The notes beneath the pieces were generated by a model. It worked only from the letters and a program-made list of their open reading frames with translations. It had not been told where the DNA came from and ran no database searches. A stretch of DNA of 9,579 bases from Reyranella sp. (GTDB lineage Bacteria; Pseudomonadota; Alphaproteobacteria; Reyranellales; Reyranellaceae). Both the position numbers and the translations under genes were made by a program. The stretch is from contig JAKFVZ010000087.1 in the NCBI GenBank assembly GCA_021732965.1, forward strand, positions 1 through 9,579. The letters are read 5' to 3'. Positions within the stretch are counted from its first letter, which is position 1, and every line of letters begins with the position of its first letter. This document shows positions 1-7,547 of this stretch, piece after piece.

Positions 1-122
1 GCCCCGCCAAGACCTGGCGGGAGCGAAACGGACGTTTCCGGGAAATGATGGTCACACACGAGGTCTACGAACGGGAGCGCAAACGCCCCGCCAACAACGA
101 GAACTGGTCCTTCGTCCGCTGA
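1..122 (+). CDS. 3' end of an unidentified protein-coding gene (partial)
   Basis: An open frame runs from the window edge (first full codon at base 3) to a TGA at 120-122. It gives about 39 residues ending in NENWSFVR. The segment is strongly charged and hydrophilic (TWRERNGRFREMM, then YERERKRP), with no membrane segment and no motif that I recognise. The codon usage, with G or C mostly in third positions, matches the confirmed genes here, and a hairpin typical of a gene end starts 15 bases after the stop. Both support a real 3' end. The start and the rest of the protein lie outside the window, so no function is proposed. Confidence 0.55.
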   Translation, partial: PAKTWRERNGRFREMMVTHEVYERERKRPANNENWSFVR

Positions 123-137
123 TCGAAATCGGCCATT

Positions 138-162
138 CCGCCCCCTTTCTGCAGGGGGGCGG
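138..162 (+). terminator. GC-rich hairpin after the upstream partial gene
   Basis: CCGCCCCC (138-145) pairs perfectly with GGGGGCGG (155-162) around a 9-base loop, 15 bases after the stop of the upstream gene and 56 bases before the next start. No T-run follows, so an intrinsic terminator of the classical type is not proven. The hairpin could also be an mRNA 3'-end stabiliser. Confidence 0.45.
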
Positions 163-218
163 ATCGCGGCATGATCGGATTCCAAACGTGGATGTGAACA
201 GTCATCGGGGATCCCAAC

Positions 219-1451
219 ATGCAGCGGCTCAAATTCGGCGCGTTCCTCGCCCCACACCATCCGATCGGCGAGAATCCGATGCTGCAGTTCCGGCGCGATC
301 TCGACCTCGTCGAGCAGCTCGACGGGCTGGGCTACGACGAGTTCTGGTGCGGCGAGCATCATTCCAGCGGCTGGGAGATGATCGCTTCGCCCGAGATGTT
401 CCTCGCGGCCGCCGGCGAGCGCAGCAAGCGCATCAAGCTCGGCACCGGCGTGATCTCGCTACCCTACCATCATCCCTACAACGTCGCGCAGCGCATGGTG
501 CAGCTCGACCACATGACCGGCGGTCGCGCGATCTTCGGCTCCGGCCCCGGTGCCCTTGCCTCGGACGCGCACACGCTCGGCATCGATCCGATGCTTCAGC
601 GCGACCGGCAGGACCACGCGATCGGCGTCATCCGCCGCCTGTTCAAGGGCGAGCGTGTCACCGACAAGACCGACTGGTACACGATGCAGGACGCCGCCCT
701 GCAGCTGCTGCCGCTGCAGGAGGACATGCCGTTCGTCGTGGCTTCCCAGGTCAGCCCGTCGGGCATGACGCTGGCCGGCAAGCACGGCATCGGCATCATC
801 TCGATCGGCTCGATGTCGAACGAAGGCCTGCTGGCGCTGCCGACGCAGTGGAAGTTCGCCGAGGACGCGGCGAAGAAGCACGGCCAGACGGTCGACCGCA
901 GGAACTGGCGCGTGCTGCTTTCCTGGCACGTCGCGGAGACGCGCGAGAAGGCCCGCGAGGAAGCGCGGGTCTGCCTCCACCGCTGGCACAACGAGTACAT
1001 CGTCGGCACCCTGCAGCGCCCGGGCGCGGAGCCCTTCGCCGATCCGGACGAGGCGGTGGACAAGACGGCCTTCACGCCGGGATCGGCGGCGACGATCGGC
1101 ACGCCGGACGACCTGGTGAAGGTGATCAAGGACGTCTACGCCAAGAGCGGCGGTTTCGGCACGGTGGTGGGCTTCGTCCATGACTGGGCCAACCCGGAAA
1201 ACACACGCCGGAGCTGGGACATGGTCGCGCGCTACGTCGTTCCCGAGATCAACGGCTACGTCACCAAGCTGCGTGAATCGCAGAAGTTCCTGATCGAGAA
1301 CCGCGGCGTCTTCGAGCGGGCGCAGCAGGCGATCATGGCGAAGATCATGCAGACCGACGGCGGCGCCGAGGCCCTCAAGGTCACCAAGTCGCCGCGCTTC
1401 GCCGCCGCGTCGGCCGCAGTGCCGGACTTCGAAAAAGAGAACGCCCGCTAG
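219..1451 (+). CDS. Luciferase-like flavin-dependent monooxygenase (limonene 1,2-monooxygenase type)
   Basis: This 410-residue soluble protein belongs to the bacterial luciferase-like monooxygenase superfamily, TIM-barrel enzymes that use reduced FMN or F420 and O2 to oxidise small organic substrates. Visible family signatures are the N-terminal FGAFLAPHHPIGENP strand (residues 6-20), GEHHSSGWE (45-53), LGTGVISLPYHHP (74-86, a flavin-binding stretch) and GGRAIFGSGPGA (101-112). This pattern and the length are close to Rhodococcus limonene 1,2-monooxygenase (about 390 residues) and related oxidoreductases, but the substrate cannot be read from sequence. The ATG at 219 is chosen because the conserved first strand begins at residue 5. 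A weak GGGGA at 207-211 precedes it. The gene stands alone between two hairpins, and no flavin reductase partner is visible. A function in terpene oxidation is only a family-level inference. Confidence 0.9.
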   Translation: MQRLKFGAFLAPHHPIGENPMLQFRRDLDLVEQLDGLGYDEFWCGEHHSSGWEMIASPEMFLAAAGERSKRIKLGTGVISLPYHHPYNVAQRMVQLDHMTGGRAIFGSGPGALASDAHTLGIDPMLQRDRQDHAIGVIRRLFKGERVTDKTDWYTMQDAALQLLPLQEDMPFVVASQVSPSGMTLAGKHGIGIISIGSMSNEGLLALPTQWKFAEDAAKKHGQTVDRRNWRVLLSWHVAETREKAREEARVCLHRWHNEYIVGTLQRPGAEPFADPDEAVDKTAFTPGSAATIGTPDDLVKVIKDVYAKSGGFGTVVGFVHDWANPENTRRSWDMVARYVVPEINGYVTKLRESQKFLIENRGVFERAQQAIMAKIMQTDGGAEALKVTKSPRFAAASAAVPDFEKENAR

Positions 1452-1501
1452 CAGAACCCAGGAACCGAGGCGGCGCTCGCGTGCGCCGCCTTAATTCTGC
1501 T
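1450..1501. terminator. Nested bidirectional hairpin between convergent genes
   Basis: GGCGGCGC (1469-1476) and GCGCCGCC (1483-1490) form a perfect 8-bp stem with a 6-base loop. An A-T pair extends it, and TTAATT follows on the plus strand. An outer inverted repeat, AGCAGAA (1450-1456) with TTCTGCT (1495-1501), brackets it. The structure spans the stop codons of the monooxygenase (TAG 1449-1451) and of the facing glycosyltransferase (TAA on minus at 1493-1491), so it can serve both transcripts. Confidence 0.7.
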
Positions 1502-2591
1502 GCTGCCGCCAGACGAAGATCGAGCTCATCGTGTAGTTGAAGGTGGCGCCGACGACGACGCCGGCAATGCCCGCAATCCACCAGCTCTCGTTCGACACGA
1601 ACATCCACGACGCCACGCCGATGTTGGCGAGCGCACCGACGCCGCACACGACATAGAACTTCAGCAGCCCGCCCAGCGCGGACAGGCCCTTCAGCTTCAT
1701 GTCGCTGTAGGTCAGCAGGTTGTTGATCAGGAAGTTGGACGTCATGGCGATGACCGTCGCCAGCGACTGCGCCACTTCGAAGCCGAGCCCGCCGAGCATG
1801 CCGAGCCGCAGCACGATCAGGTGCAGGGCGAGGCCGATGGCGCCCACGATCATGAAGAACAGGAAGCGGACCGAGATGGCGCCGCCGGTCAGGCGATGCA
1901 CCAGCAGGCCGAGGAAGTCCATCATGGCCCGGCTGTCGAATTTCGACAGGCCCTCCTGCCGGGAGCGGAAATGGTAGGCGACCTCGGCGACCCGCACCTG
2001 GCCACGCGTGCTGGCCAGGATGTCGAGCAGGATCTTGAAGCCGGAAGAGATCAGGTTGGGCGCGACGGTCTCGAACACCTCGCGCTTCAAGGCGAAGAAT
2101 CCGCTCATCGGATCGGAGACCTGGCGGCCGATGACGATGGAGGAGAGGTGGGTCGCGACCTTGCTTGCAAAGGCGCGGCGGGCGGAGAAACCTTCCTCGG
2201 CGCTGCCATCGCCCACGAAGCGGCTGCCGATCACGATGTCGGCCTCGTCGTTCTGCAGTTTTGCGATCATCGCCGGCAGGATGGTCTCGTCATGCTGGAG
2301 ATCGGCATCCATCACGGCCACGTAGGGCGCCGCAGAACTCAGCGCGCCCTCGATGCAGGCGCCCGCCAGGCCGCGGCGGCCGACGCGACGCAGGCAACGC
2401 ACGCGGGGATCGTCCCGGGAAAGCTGCTTGGCCACCTTCCAGGTGCCGTCGGGGCTGTTGTCGTCGACGAAGACGACTTCCCAGGGAATGTCGCCCATCG
2501 TCTTGTCGAGCAGGGCGACAAGGCGAGGCAGGTTCTGCGACTCGTTGAACGTCGGCGCGACGACGGTAACCGTCGGAGAAATCGATTGCAT
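1491..2591 (-). CDS. Polyprenyl-phosphate glycosyltransferase (GT2, DPM1-like) fused to a GtrA membrane domain
   Basis: The 366-residue protein has two parts. Residues 1-235 are a GT-A fold family-2 glycosyltransferase like dolichol-phosphate mannose synthase. Visible motifs are VVAPTFNE (9-16), FVDDNSPDGT (41-50), the metal and nucleotide-sugar site MDADLQHDE (94-102), SDPMSGFF (159-166) and SSGFKILLD (182-190). Residues 240-362 form four hydrophobic segments of a GtrA domain with its usual NFLINNLLTYSD (286-297) and FNYTMSSIFVW (351-361). Known members transfer a sugar from a nucleotide donor to polyprenyl phosphate on the cytoplasmic face, and GtrA domains are thought to help flip the product. 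The sugar cannot be told from sequence. The ATG start is followed directly by the first beta strand. No Shine-Dalgarno is visible, and a TATAGT lies 8 bases upstream, suggesting a leaderless mRNA. The gene is divergent from the membrane gene at 2692. Confidence 0.93.
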   Translation of the reverse strand: MQSISPTVTVVAPTFNESQNLPRLVALLDKTMGDIPWEVVFVDDNSPDGTWKVAKQLSRDDPRVRCLRRVGRRGLAGACIEGALSSAAPYVAVMDADLQHDETILPAMIAKLQNDEADIVIGSRFVGDGSAEEGFSARRAFASKVATHLSSIVIGRQVSDPMSGFFALKREVFETVAPNLISSGFKILLDILASTRGQVRVAEVAYHFRSRQEGLSKFDSRAMMDFLGLLVHRLTGGAISVRFLFFMIVGAIGLALHLIVLRLGMLGGLGFEVAQSLATVIAMTSNFLINNLLTYSDMKLKGLSALGGLLKFYVVCGVGALANIGVASWMFVSNESWWIAGIAGVVVGATFNYTMSSIFVWRQQQN

Positions 2592-2691
2592 TCGAGCGCA
2601 CTATATTGCGGCCGCTGGCACGGTCCTACTGCGATTTCCGCCGCGGATGGTCTAGACTTCAGCCAGGTATTTCAGCGGCCGGTGGCATTGG
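2592..2691. promoter_or_regulatory. Divergent intergenic promoter region
   Basis: This 100-bp gap separates the glycosyltransferase (minus) from a membrane gene (plus), so it should hold at least one promoter each way. On the minus strand a TATAGT (plus coordinates 2605-2600) lies 8 bases before the A of the ATG, the normal distance from a -10 box to a transcription start. The -35 position (TAGGAC) is a poor match. On the plus strand GGTGG (2681-2685) is a possible ribosome site 6 bases before the ATG at 2692. The assignment rests mainly on gene orientation. Confidence 0.4.
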
Positions 2692-4314
2692 ATGGTTCGA
2701 TCGTTTGGGGGAGCGAGCAGGGGCTCCGACCGTCTCATGGCCTGGGTGCCGACGCTGTGCCTTGGGCTCGTCGTCGTCCTGACGCTGGCCTACACGATCG
2801 CCGGCGCGATCGTGCGGCCGAACATGTATTCCGACAGCGGCTGGGGCTTCGTCGGCTGGTACACGCAGGCCCGCGCCTCGGCCTTCAACTATTCGCTGGG
2901 ACCCGACCTTTCCGACATCTCGCGTGAAGTCGAGGCCTTCATGAGCACCTGGACGCCGGGCCAGCATGTGCTGCCCGGGCTGGTCGAGAAGCTCGGCATG
3001 AGTCTTGGCCTCGCGATCATCGTCGTGGTCGCGGCCTTCTCCGTGCTGGGCCTGTTCGGCTGGCACGCGCTCTACCAGGCGTTCGGCTTCCCGCCGGCGA
3101 CGATCTGGGTCACGCTGGCCGTCATCGCCTGCAACAGGTTCTTCAACCTGTCCTTCACCAACTACTCCGGCGGCGAGTCGCTTCTGTTCGGCGTCGCGCC
3201 CTGGTTCATCCTCATGGTCTGGCGCCTGCGCGACTTCCGCTGGTTCTCCGTGATCCCCTTCGTCTTGGGGACGGCGGTTCTGGTCTTCGCCAAACTGAGC
3301 GGCATGATCTTCGGCGCGGCGGTCGTGGGCGGCGCGGCGATCTGCGGCCACAGGGCCTGGGCGAAGTGGGACACGGTGCGCAAGCTGGTGGTGGCCGGCA
3401 TTGCCATCGCGCTGATGGGCGCGATCTTCTATTTCACCTGGTACACGCGCGGCGTCACGGCGGCCTCGATCCCGACGACGCTCCATCCCGACGGGCTGGT
3501 CTTCTACGTGTCGCTCGGCGTCACCTGCCTGTGGAGCGCGAGCCTCTCGCTGCTCGACCTCGGCCACTACCTGTTCCTCAATCCCGGGCGGCAGGTCCTG
3601 AAGTCGATCGACGCCGTGGTCTACGCCTTCTTTCCGCTGGCGGTCGCGACCTTCGCCGTCACCTGGGTCCGGCTGCGCCACGAATACGGCGAATACCTGC
3701 GCTTCGTGTTTGCGACATGCGGCGCGATCCTCGTCGTGTTCCTCGCGACGTGGATGGCGGCCAAGTCGGTGAGCTTCGACGAGCGCCACTTCCGTATCCC
3801 CGCGCTGCTGCTGTTCATCGGCGTGGTCCATGCCTTCATCACCAGCCGGTCGTGGATCCTGCGGCTTGCCTTCGCGGCGGTCGTGGGGCTGGCCTGCCTG
3901 TACGGCGTCACCTCGTTCGTGACACGCACCATCGCCAATACGCATTACCCGATGGGGGATCGCGGCTTCCGGCAGATGAACGCCACGGCGGAAGCGATCG
4001 CCTATATCCGCACCATCGACCTGGCGGGGCCGGACGCGAAGAAGACCCTGATCTTCCTGCCGTCTCCGGAGATCGCGCTGGAGGTCCGCAACGCGCGGAA
4101 CTGGTCCAACCTGGCCGACTTCGATTCGCTGGAGGACCTCAAGGCGCAGGCCTATCGCGGACGCGTCGATCGCCTCTACGTGTTCGTCCAGAAGAAGCTG
4201 CTGGGCAACGGCAAGGCCGACGCCATCCTGCGCTCCTTCGTCGACTATCCGATCGACGCCTGGACCATGGTGCCGCTCGGCGACATGGTCTGCTTCTACC
4301 AGATCCGTAACTAG
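2692..4314 (+). CDS. Polytopic membrane protein, possible GT-C-type glycosyltransferase
   Basis: I do not recognise this 540-residue protein as a named family. It has about ten hydrophobic segments, among them 18-41, 104-123, 136-148, 163-177, 187-218, 231-250, 307-325, 338-356, 369-384 and 389-410. A C-terminal hydrophilic domain follows (about 411-540), predicted to form alternating strands and helices. The first loop after TM1 contains SDSGWGF (47-53). An acidic residue in that loop is a hallmark of GT-C enzymes that use polyprenyl-phosphate sugars. ERHFRIPALLLF (364-375) recalls the arginine-rich segment before a late TM helix in that class. Its place beside polyprenyl-P-sugar synthesis genes supports a transferase or accessory role, but this is inference. 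The start at 2692 puts 16 residues before TM1; ATG 2737 is an alternative. The stop codon overlaps that of the facing gene within the shared CTAG at 4311-4314. Confidence 0.85.
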   Translation: MVRSFGGASRGSDRLMAWVPTLCLGLVVVLTLAYTIAGAIVRPNMYSDSGWGFVGWYTQARASAFNYSLGPDLSDISREVEAFMSTWTPGQHVLPGLVEKLGMSLGLAIIVVVAAFSVLGLFGWHALYQAFGFPPATIWVTLAVIACNRFFNLSFTNYSGGESLLFGVAPWFILMVWRLRDFRWFSVIPFVLGTAVLVFAKLSGMIFGAAVVGGAAICGHRAWAKWDTVRKLVVAGIAIALMGAIFYFTWYTRGVTAASIPTTLHPDGLVFYVSLGVTCLWSASLSLLDLGHYLFLNPGRQVLKSIDAVVYAFFPLAVATFAVTWVRLRHEYGEYLRFVFATCGAILVVFLATWMAAKSVSFDERHFRIPALLLFIGVVHAFITSRSWILRLAFAAVVGLACLYGVTSFVTRTIANTHYPMGDRGFRQMNATAEAIAYIRTIDLAGPDAKKTLIFLPSPEIALEVRNARNWSNLADFDSLEDLKAQAYRGRVDRLYVFVQKKLLGNGKADAILRSFVDYPIDAWTMVPLGDMVCFYQIRN

Positions 4315-5495
4315 CGGACGTTGCTGTACTTGTAGAAGCGCACGATCTCGACCGGCATCAGGTTGCCCTCGGAGTATCGGTTGCTGACCCCGCCGAACAG
4401 GCTGTTGACCGGGCAGGCGAAGGAAATCAGGAATCCCAGGATGGCGATGCCGCGCAGGTCCTTGAGGTCGAGCCTGGCCCACGCCGCGACTGCCATTGAC
4501 GCGTAGACGAGCGGCAGGGTGTAGGCGAGGCTGCGGTCGACATCGAGCACCATGAACGAGGCGGCGACGATCGCGCCGGTGACGCCCGCGATCGCCAGCA
4601 GCGAGAACCACCAGCGGTTTCGCACCAGCAGGATGCAGGCGACGAGCGGCCACAGCCACAGTCCCGCCAGCACATGCGGCAGCTCGTACTGCAGGTTCGG
4701 CAGGTTGATCGGCAGGACGCTGAGGCCGACGTCGTTGCCCGCGCCGATCGGGATGTGCAGCCCGTAGCCGAACATCAGCACGAGGCGGATGATCCCGGCG
4801 ACGAGGATGGACGCGGCCACGGTGATGGTCTGCAGGTTGAACCAGTCGGGCTTGCGTCCGTCGCTGTCGCGCATCGCCCAGTAGACGACGAGCAACGGCG
4901 AGACGATGACGGCGCGTTCGTCGGTGAAGCAGGCGGCGATGACGGCGGCGAAGATCACCGCCGGATTGCGGAACGCCACGGCCACGGTGAGGAAGGCGAA
5001 GGCGAAGGCGTCGCCCATTCCGCCCAGCTGGAGGAAAGCCGCCTTGCCGGCATATATCGAGGCCACGCCGAAGACGCTGGCCAGCGCCACGATCCGGTCG
5101 CGGAACAGGTCCATCGCGATCTTGCCCACGAGGAAGAGCATCAAGATGCCCAGCCCGTACTGGATCGCCAGCAGGCCGCGCCAGTCGATGTGGAGGACCT
5201 TCATGGTGAGCGGCAGGGTCAGCCGGAACGCCAGCTTGGCGTCATGCAGCGCATGATCCTTGAACTGGTCGCCCACGGTTGCCAGCGGATTGGCGGCCTG
5301 GCGCTCGAGCACGGGCCAGAAATTGACGATCTGGCCGTCGGTGCCGAGGAAGAAGCTGATCCGCGGGAAAGAGATGAACAGCGACACGACGAGCGCCACG
5401 GCCACGCCCCAGACCAGCCACAGGCGGCGGCTGGCGAGCAGACCGAAGGCCCGCTCGAAGGTCGAGATGACCGCGTCGTAGATCTCTTTCAGCAT
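4311..5495 (-). CDS. Polytopic membrane protein of the dprE operon, unrecognised family
   Basis: This 394-residue integral membrane protein starts with a short amphipathic N-terminus (MLKEIYDAVISTFERAFG). About nine hydrophobic segments follow (near 26-43, 107-127, 135-148, 160-175, 178-190, 224-242, 274-291, 296-316, 326-340 and a weaker one near 348-362). The first loop carries FFLGTDGQIVNFWPV (48-62) with an acidic residue. Other charged sites near membrane edges are TDERAVIVSP (191-200) and LDVDRSLAY (317-325). No named family is evident. Such architecture fits GT-C transferases or flippase-like proteins, but neither is shown. The start was chosen at 5495 because its ATG overlaps the stop of dprE2 (TGATG), the usual sign of translational coupling. 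A longer frame reaches to 5561 but would lie inside dprE2. It is the last gene of a minus-strand dprE1-dprE2-membrane protein operon and meets the 2692 gene tail to tail. Confidence 0.85.
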   Translation of the reverse strand: MLKEIYDAVISTFERAFGLLASRRLWLVWGVAVALVVSLFISFPRISFFLGTDGQIVNFWPVLERQAANPLATVGDQFKDHALHDAKLAFRLTLPLTMKVLHIDWRGLLAIQYGLGILMLFLVGKIAMDLFRDRIVALASVFGVASIYAGKAAFLQLGGMGDAFAFAFLTVAVAFRNPAVIFAAVIAACFTDERAVIVSPLLVVYWAMRDSDGRKPDWFNLQTITVAASILVAGIIRLVLMFGYGLHIPIGAGNDVGLSVLPINLPNLQYELPHVLAGLWLWPLVACILLVRNRWWFSLLAIAGVTGAIVAASFMVLDVDRSLAYTLPLVYASMAVAAWARLDLKDLRGIAILGFLISFACPVNSLFGGVSNRYSEGNLMPVEIVRFYKYSNVR

Positions 5496-6247
5496 CAGAT
5501 GTTGAGCCTGTTGAAGATGACGTTCGGCAGGTTGCGCACGACGAACATGATGAGCTGCCACCTGCGCGGCAGGTAGGCGACCGGCGTGCCGCGCTTGATC
5601 GCGTTCACGGTGCCTTCCGCCACGGACTCGACCGGGGCCAGCTTCCGGCCCTGCGCCTTATATTGCGCCGTCATCGGCGTGTCGGTGGGGCCGGGCTTGA
5701 TCAGGACGACCTTTACCGACGTGGCGGCAAAGCGGTGCTGCAGGCCCTGGGCGTAGCGATCCATCAGGGCCTTCGAGGCGCCGTAGACGTAGTTGGCGCG
5801 GCGGCCGCGATCGCCGGCCACCGAGCCGATCAGGGCGATCGTGCCGTTGCCGGCGCGCTCCATCGCGCCCGCGAACGCCTCGGCGAACAGGACCGGCGAG
5901 ACACCGTTGACCTCGATGGCCTCGCGGGTCTGCCCGATATCGTCCTGACAGGGAAGTTGCGGCGACAGAACGCCATGGGCGATCAGCGCAATGTCGACCG
6001 GCATCTGCGAGGTCCAGCGCGCCACCGCCTCGGTGATGGCCGGCGCCGACAGGAAGTCCATCGTCTCGACCGACACGTCGACGGCTCCGCCGCGCGCCCG
6101 CAGGTCGGTTGCGATGCGCTCGGCCAAGGCGATGTTGCGCGCGACCAGGATCAGTTCGACCGGACCCTTCTGCACCCACAGCCGGCAGCAATGCTCGGCG
6201 ATGGAAGAGGTCGCGCCGACCACGACGATGCGCTTCTTCTGGTCCAA
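5495..6247 (-). CDS. dprE2: DprE2-like short-chain dehydrogenase (polyprenylphospho-erythro-pentofuranos-2-ulose 2-reductase)
   Basis: The 250-residue SDR protein shows a Rossmann nucleotide-binding turn GATSSIAE (11-18), VARN (35-38), the central ALIAHGVL (87-94), N114, and the catalytic triad Ser142, Tyr155, Lys159 in GSVAGDRGRRANYVYGASK (141-159). PGPTDTPM (185-192) is the substrate/cofactor lid. The wording around the triad and the adjacent DprE1 gene point to DprE2. In mycobacteria DprE2 uses NADH to reduce the 2-keto intermediate made by DprE1, giving decaprenylphospho-arabinofuranose. The C-terminus (WQLIMFVVRNLPNVIF, 230-245) is hydrophobic and may touch the membrane where the lipid substrate lies. 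The start is a TTG, one base after the dprE1 stop (TGAGTTG), with a good GGGG ribosome site 7 bases upstream inside dprE1; no upstream ATG or GTG is available. The actual pentose is inferred from homologues. Confidence 0.88.
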   Translation of the reverse strand: MDQKKRIVVVGATSSIAEHCCRLWVQKGPVELILVARNIALAERIATDLRARGGAVDVSVETMDFLSAPAITEAVARWTSQMPVDIALIAHGVLSPQLPCQDDIGQTREAIEVNGVSPVLFAEAFAGAMERAGNGTIALIGSVAGDRGRRANYVYGASKALMDRYAQGLQHRFAATSVKVVLIKPGPTDTPMTAQYKAQGRKLAPVESVAEGTVNAIKRGTPVAYLPRRWQLIMFVVRNLPNVIFNRLNI

Positions 6248-6248
6248 C

Positions 6249-7547
6249 TCAATGCCCCATCAAACGGCGGGACATGCCGGAGCTCATCCCAGGATCGCGG
6301 AATCTCGCAAGCTCCGGCGCTTTTGGATAGCCCGCGTCGAACAGGTCGCGCGGCATGCGCGCATCCTTGGCGAGGTAGAGGCGTCCTCCGGCGGCACGAA
6401 CGACTGCATCGAGTTCGACGAACAGCCGCTCGGTGCGCGCGCCCCGGTTGGGGAAGTCAAGGGAGAGGGTGATGCCGGGCATCGGAAAACTCAGCAGGCC
6501 GGGCGAAGCGCGCTCGCCGAAGGTCTTGATGACCGCGAGGAAGGAGCCCTGGCCCGACTTCGCGATGATCTCGAGAATGTCGCGCAGGGCGGCCGGTCCG
6601 GCGTCGCGCGGTACCACCAGTTGGTACTGGTAGAAGCCGCGCGGTCCGTAGAGCCGGTTCCAGTCCTGCACGTCGTCGAGCGGGAACAGGAAGGTGTCGA
6701 ACGGCCGGCGCTTTGCCCCGCCGCGATGGGCGTTGAGGTGGTAGTAGAGCGCGTTGAACACCGGCAGCGTCAGCCGGTTGAACAGCGACAAAGGCGGCGT
6801 CAGCGGCACGGCACTACGGCGCGGCACCGGGGGCTTGCCCGATTGATCCACCGCCGGATTGGCCCGCAGGAAGATGCCGCGGGTGCGGCGGCCGGCGGTG
6901 CAGTCGAGCCACGACACGGTATGCTCCCAGAGCGACTCCGAATCGTCGGCCAGGGTCAGGAACTCGTCGAGGCTTCGATAGGGCAGGATCTCGGTATCGA
7001 GCCACGGTCCCGCGACCGGCTGAAGCTGCAGCTCGGCCGTGGCGATCAACCCGGTGAGGCCGATGCCGCCCACGGTCGCGGCGAACAGGTCGGGGTTCAC
7101 GCCCGGCCCGCAATCGATGGCCTGGCCGTCGGTGCGCACCAGCTTGAGGTTCCGGACATGATGGCCGAACGAGCCGACGCGATGATGGTTCTTGCCGTGC
7201 ACGTCGTTGGCGATGGCGCCGCCCACGCTCACGATCTGCGTGCCGGGAATCACCGGCAGGCTCCAGCCGCGTGGGACCATGGCTCGCTGGATTTCGCGCA
7301 ATTGCACGCCGGCCTCGCAGACCAGCCGCCCTGTCTCGGGATCGAAGGAATGGAAGCGGTCGAGCCGTGCCGTACTCAACAGCGAACCGCCGGGGTTCAG
7401 GCAGGCGTCGCCGTAGCTGCGGCCCATACCGAGCGGGATCGCGGGTCCCATGCCCCGCATCTGGTCGGCCAGCGCGGCGATATCGGACAGGTCGACGACT
7501 TGATGAGGCTCCGCGCTCAGGCGTCCCCAGGAGGAAACAGGTCTCAT
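6249..7547 (-). CDS. dprE1: DprE1-like FAD-dependent polyprenylphospho-ribose 2'-oxidase
   Basis: The product (432 residues) is a vanillyl-alcohol-oxidase-type flavoprotein. GRSYGD (42-47) and GGAIANDVHGKNHH (109-122) form the FAD-binding part and match the mycobacterial decaprenylphosphoryl-ribose oxidase pattern. GFYQYQLVVP (304-313), LLSFPMPGITLSLDFPN (351-367) and GGRLYLAKDAR (387-397) continue that similarity through the substrate domain, with the active-site lysine at 394. With DprE2 it would epimerise the 2'-OH of a polyprenylphospho-pentofuranose. The residue aligned to mycobacterial Cys387, the benzothiazinone target, is Ser362. I prefer the ATG at 7547, with AGGA just upstream and conserved WGR shortly after. 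The frame can be extended to a TTG at 7583 (12 more residues), which has no visible ribosome site. It is the first gene of the minus-strand operon and is divergent from the UbiA-type gene. Confidence 0.9.
   Translation of the reverse strand: MRPVSSWGRLSAEPHQVVDLSDIAALADQMRGMGPAIPLGMGRSYGDACLNPGGSLLSTARLDRFHSFDPETGRLVCEAGVQLREIQRAMVPRGWSLPVIPGTQIVSVGGAIANDVHGKNHHRVGSFGHHVRNLKLVRTDGQAIDCGPGVNPDLFAATVGGIGLTGLIATAELQLQPVAGPWLDTEILPYRSLDEFLTLADDSESLWEHTVSWLDCTAGRRTRGIFLRANPAVDQSGKPPVPRRSAVPLTPPLSLFNRLTLPVFNALYYHLNAHRGGAKRRPFDTFLFPLDDVQDWNRLYGPRGFYQYQLVVPRDAGPAALRDILEIIAKSGQGSFLAVIKTFGERASPGLLSFPMPGITLSLDFPNRGARTERLFVELDAVVRAAGGRLYLAKDARMPRDLFDAGYPKAPELARFRDPGMSSGMSRRLMGH

Noticed and set aside
1821..2927. 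Plus-strand open frame opposite the GT2 gene
   Set aside because: It overlaps the convincing GT2-GtrA gene and the start of the membrane gene at 2692; its translation is charged, without recognisable motifs.
2659..4659. A 666-codon minus-strand open frame opposite the first membrane gene
   Set aside because: Its translation is arginine-, glutamate- and histidine-rich with no domain pattern, as expected from the complement of a hydrophobic GC-rich gene.
5496..5561. N-terminal extension of the operon membrane protein
   Set aside because: The extra 22 residues lie within dprE2 and are hydrophilic and unlike a family N-terminus; the ATG overlapping the dprE2 stop is the better start.
4674..5576. 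Plus-strand open frame opposite the operon membrane gene
   Set aside because: Low-complexity charged translation, antisense to a membrane protein with coupled start and clear hydrophobic helices.
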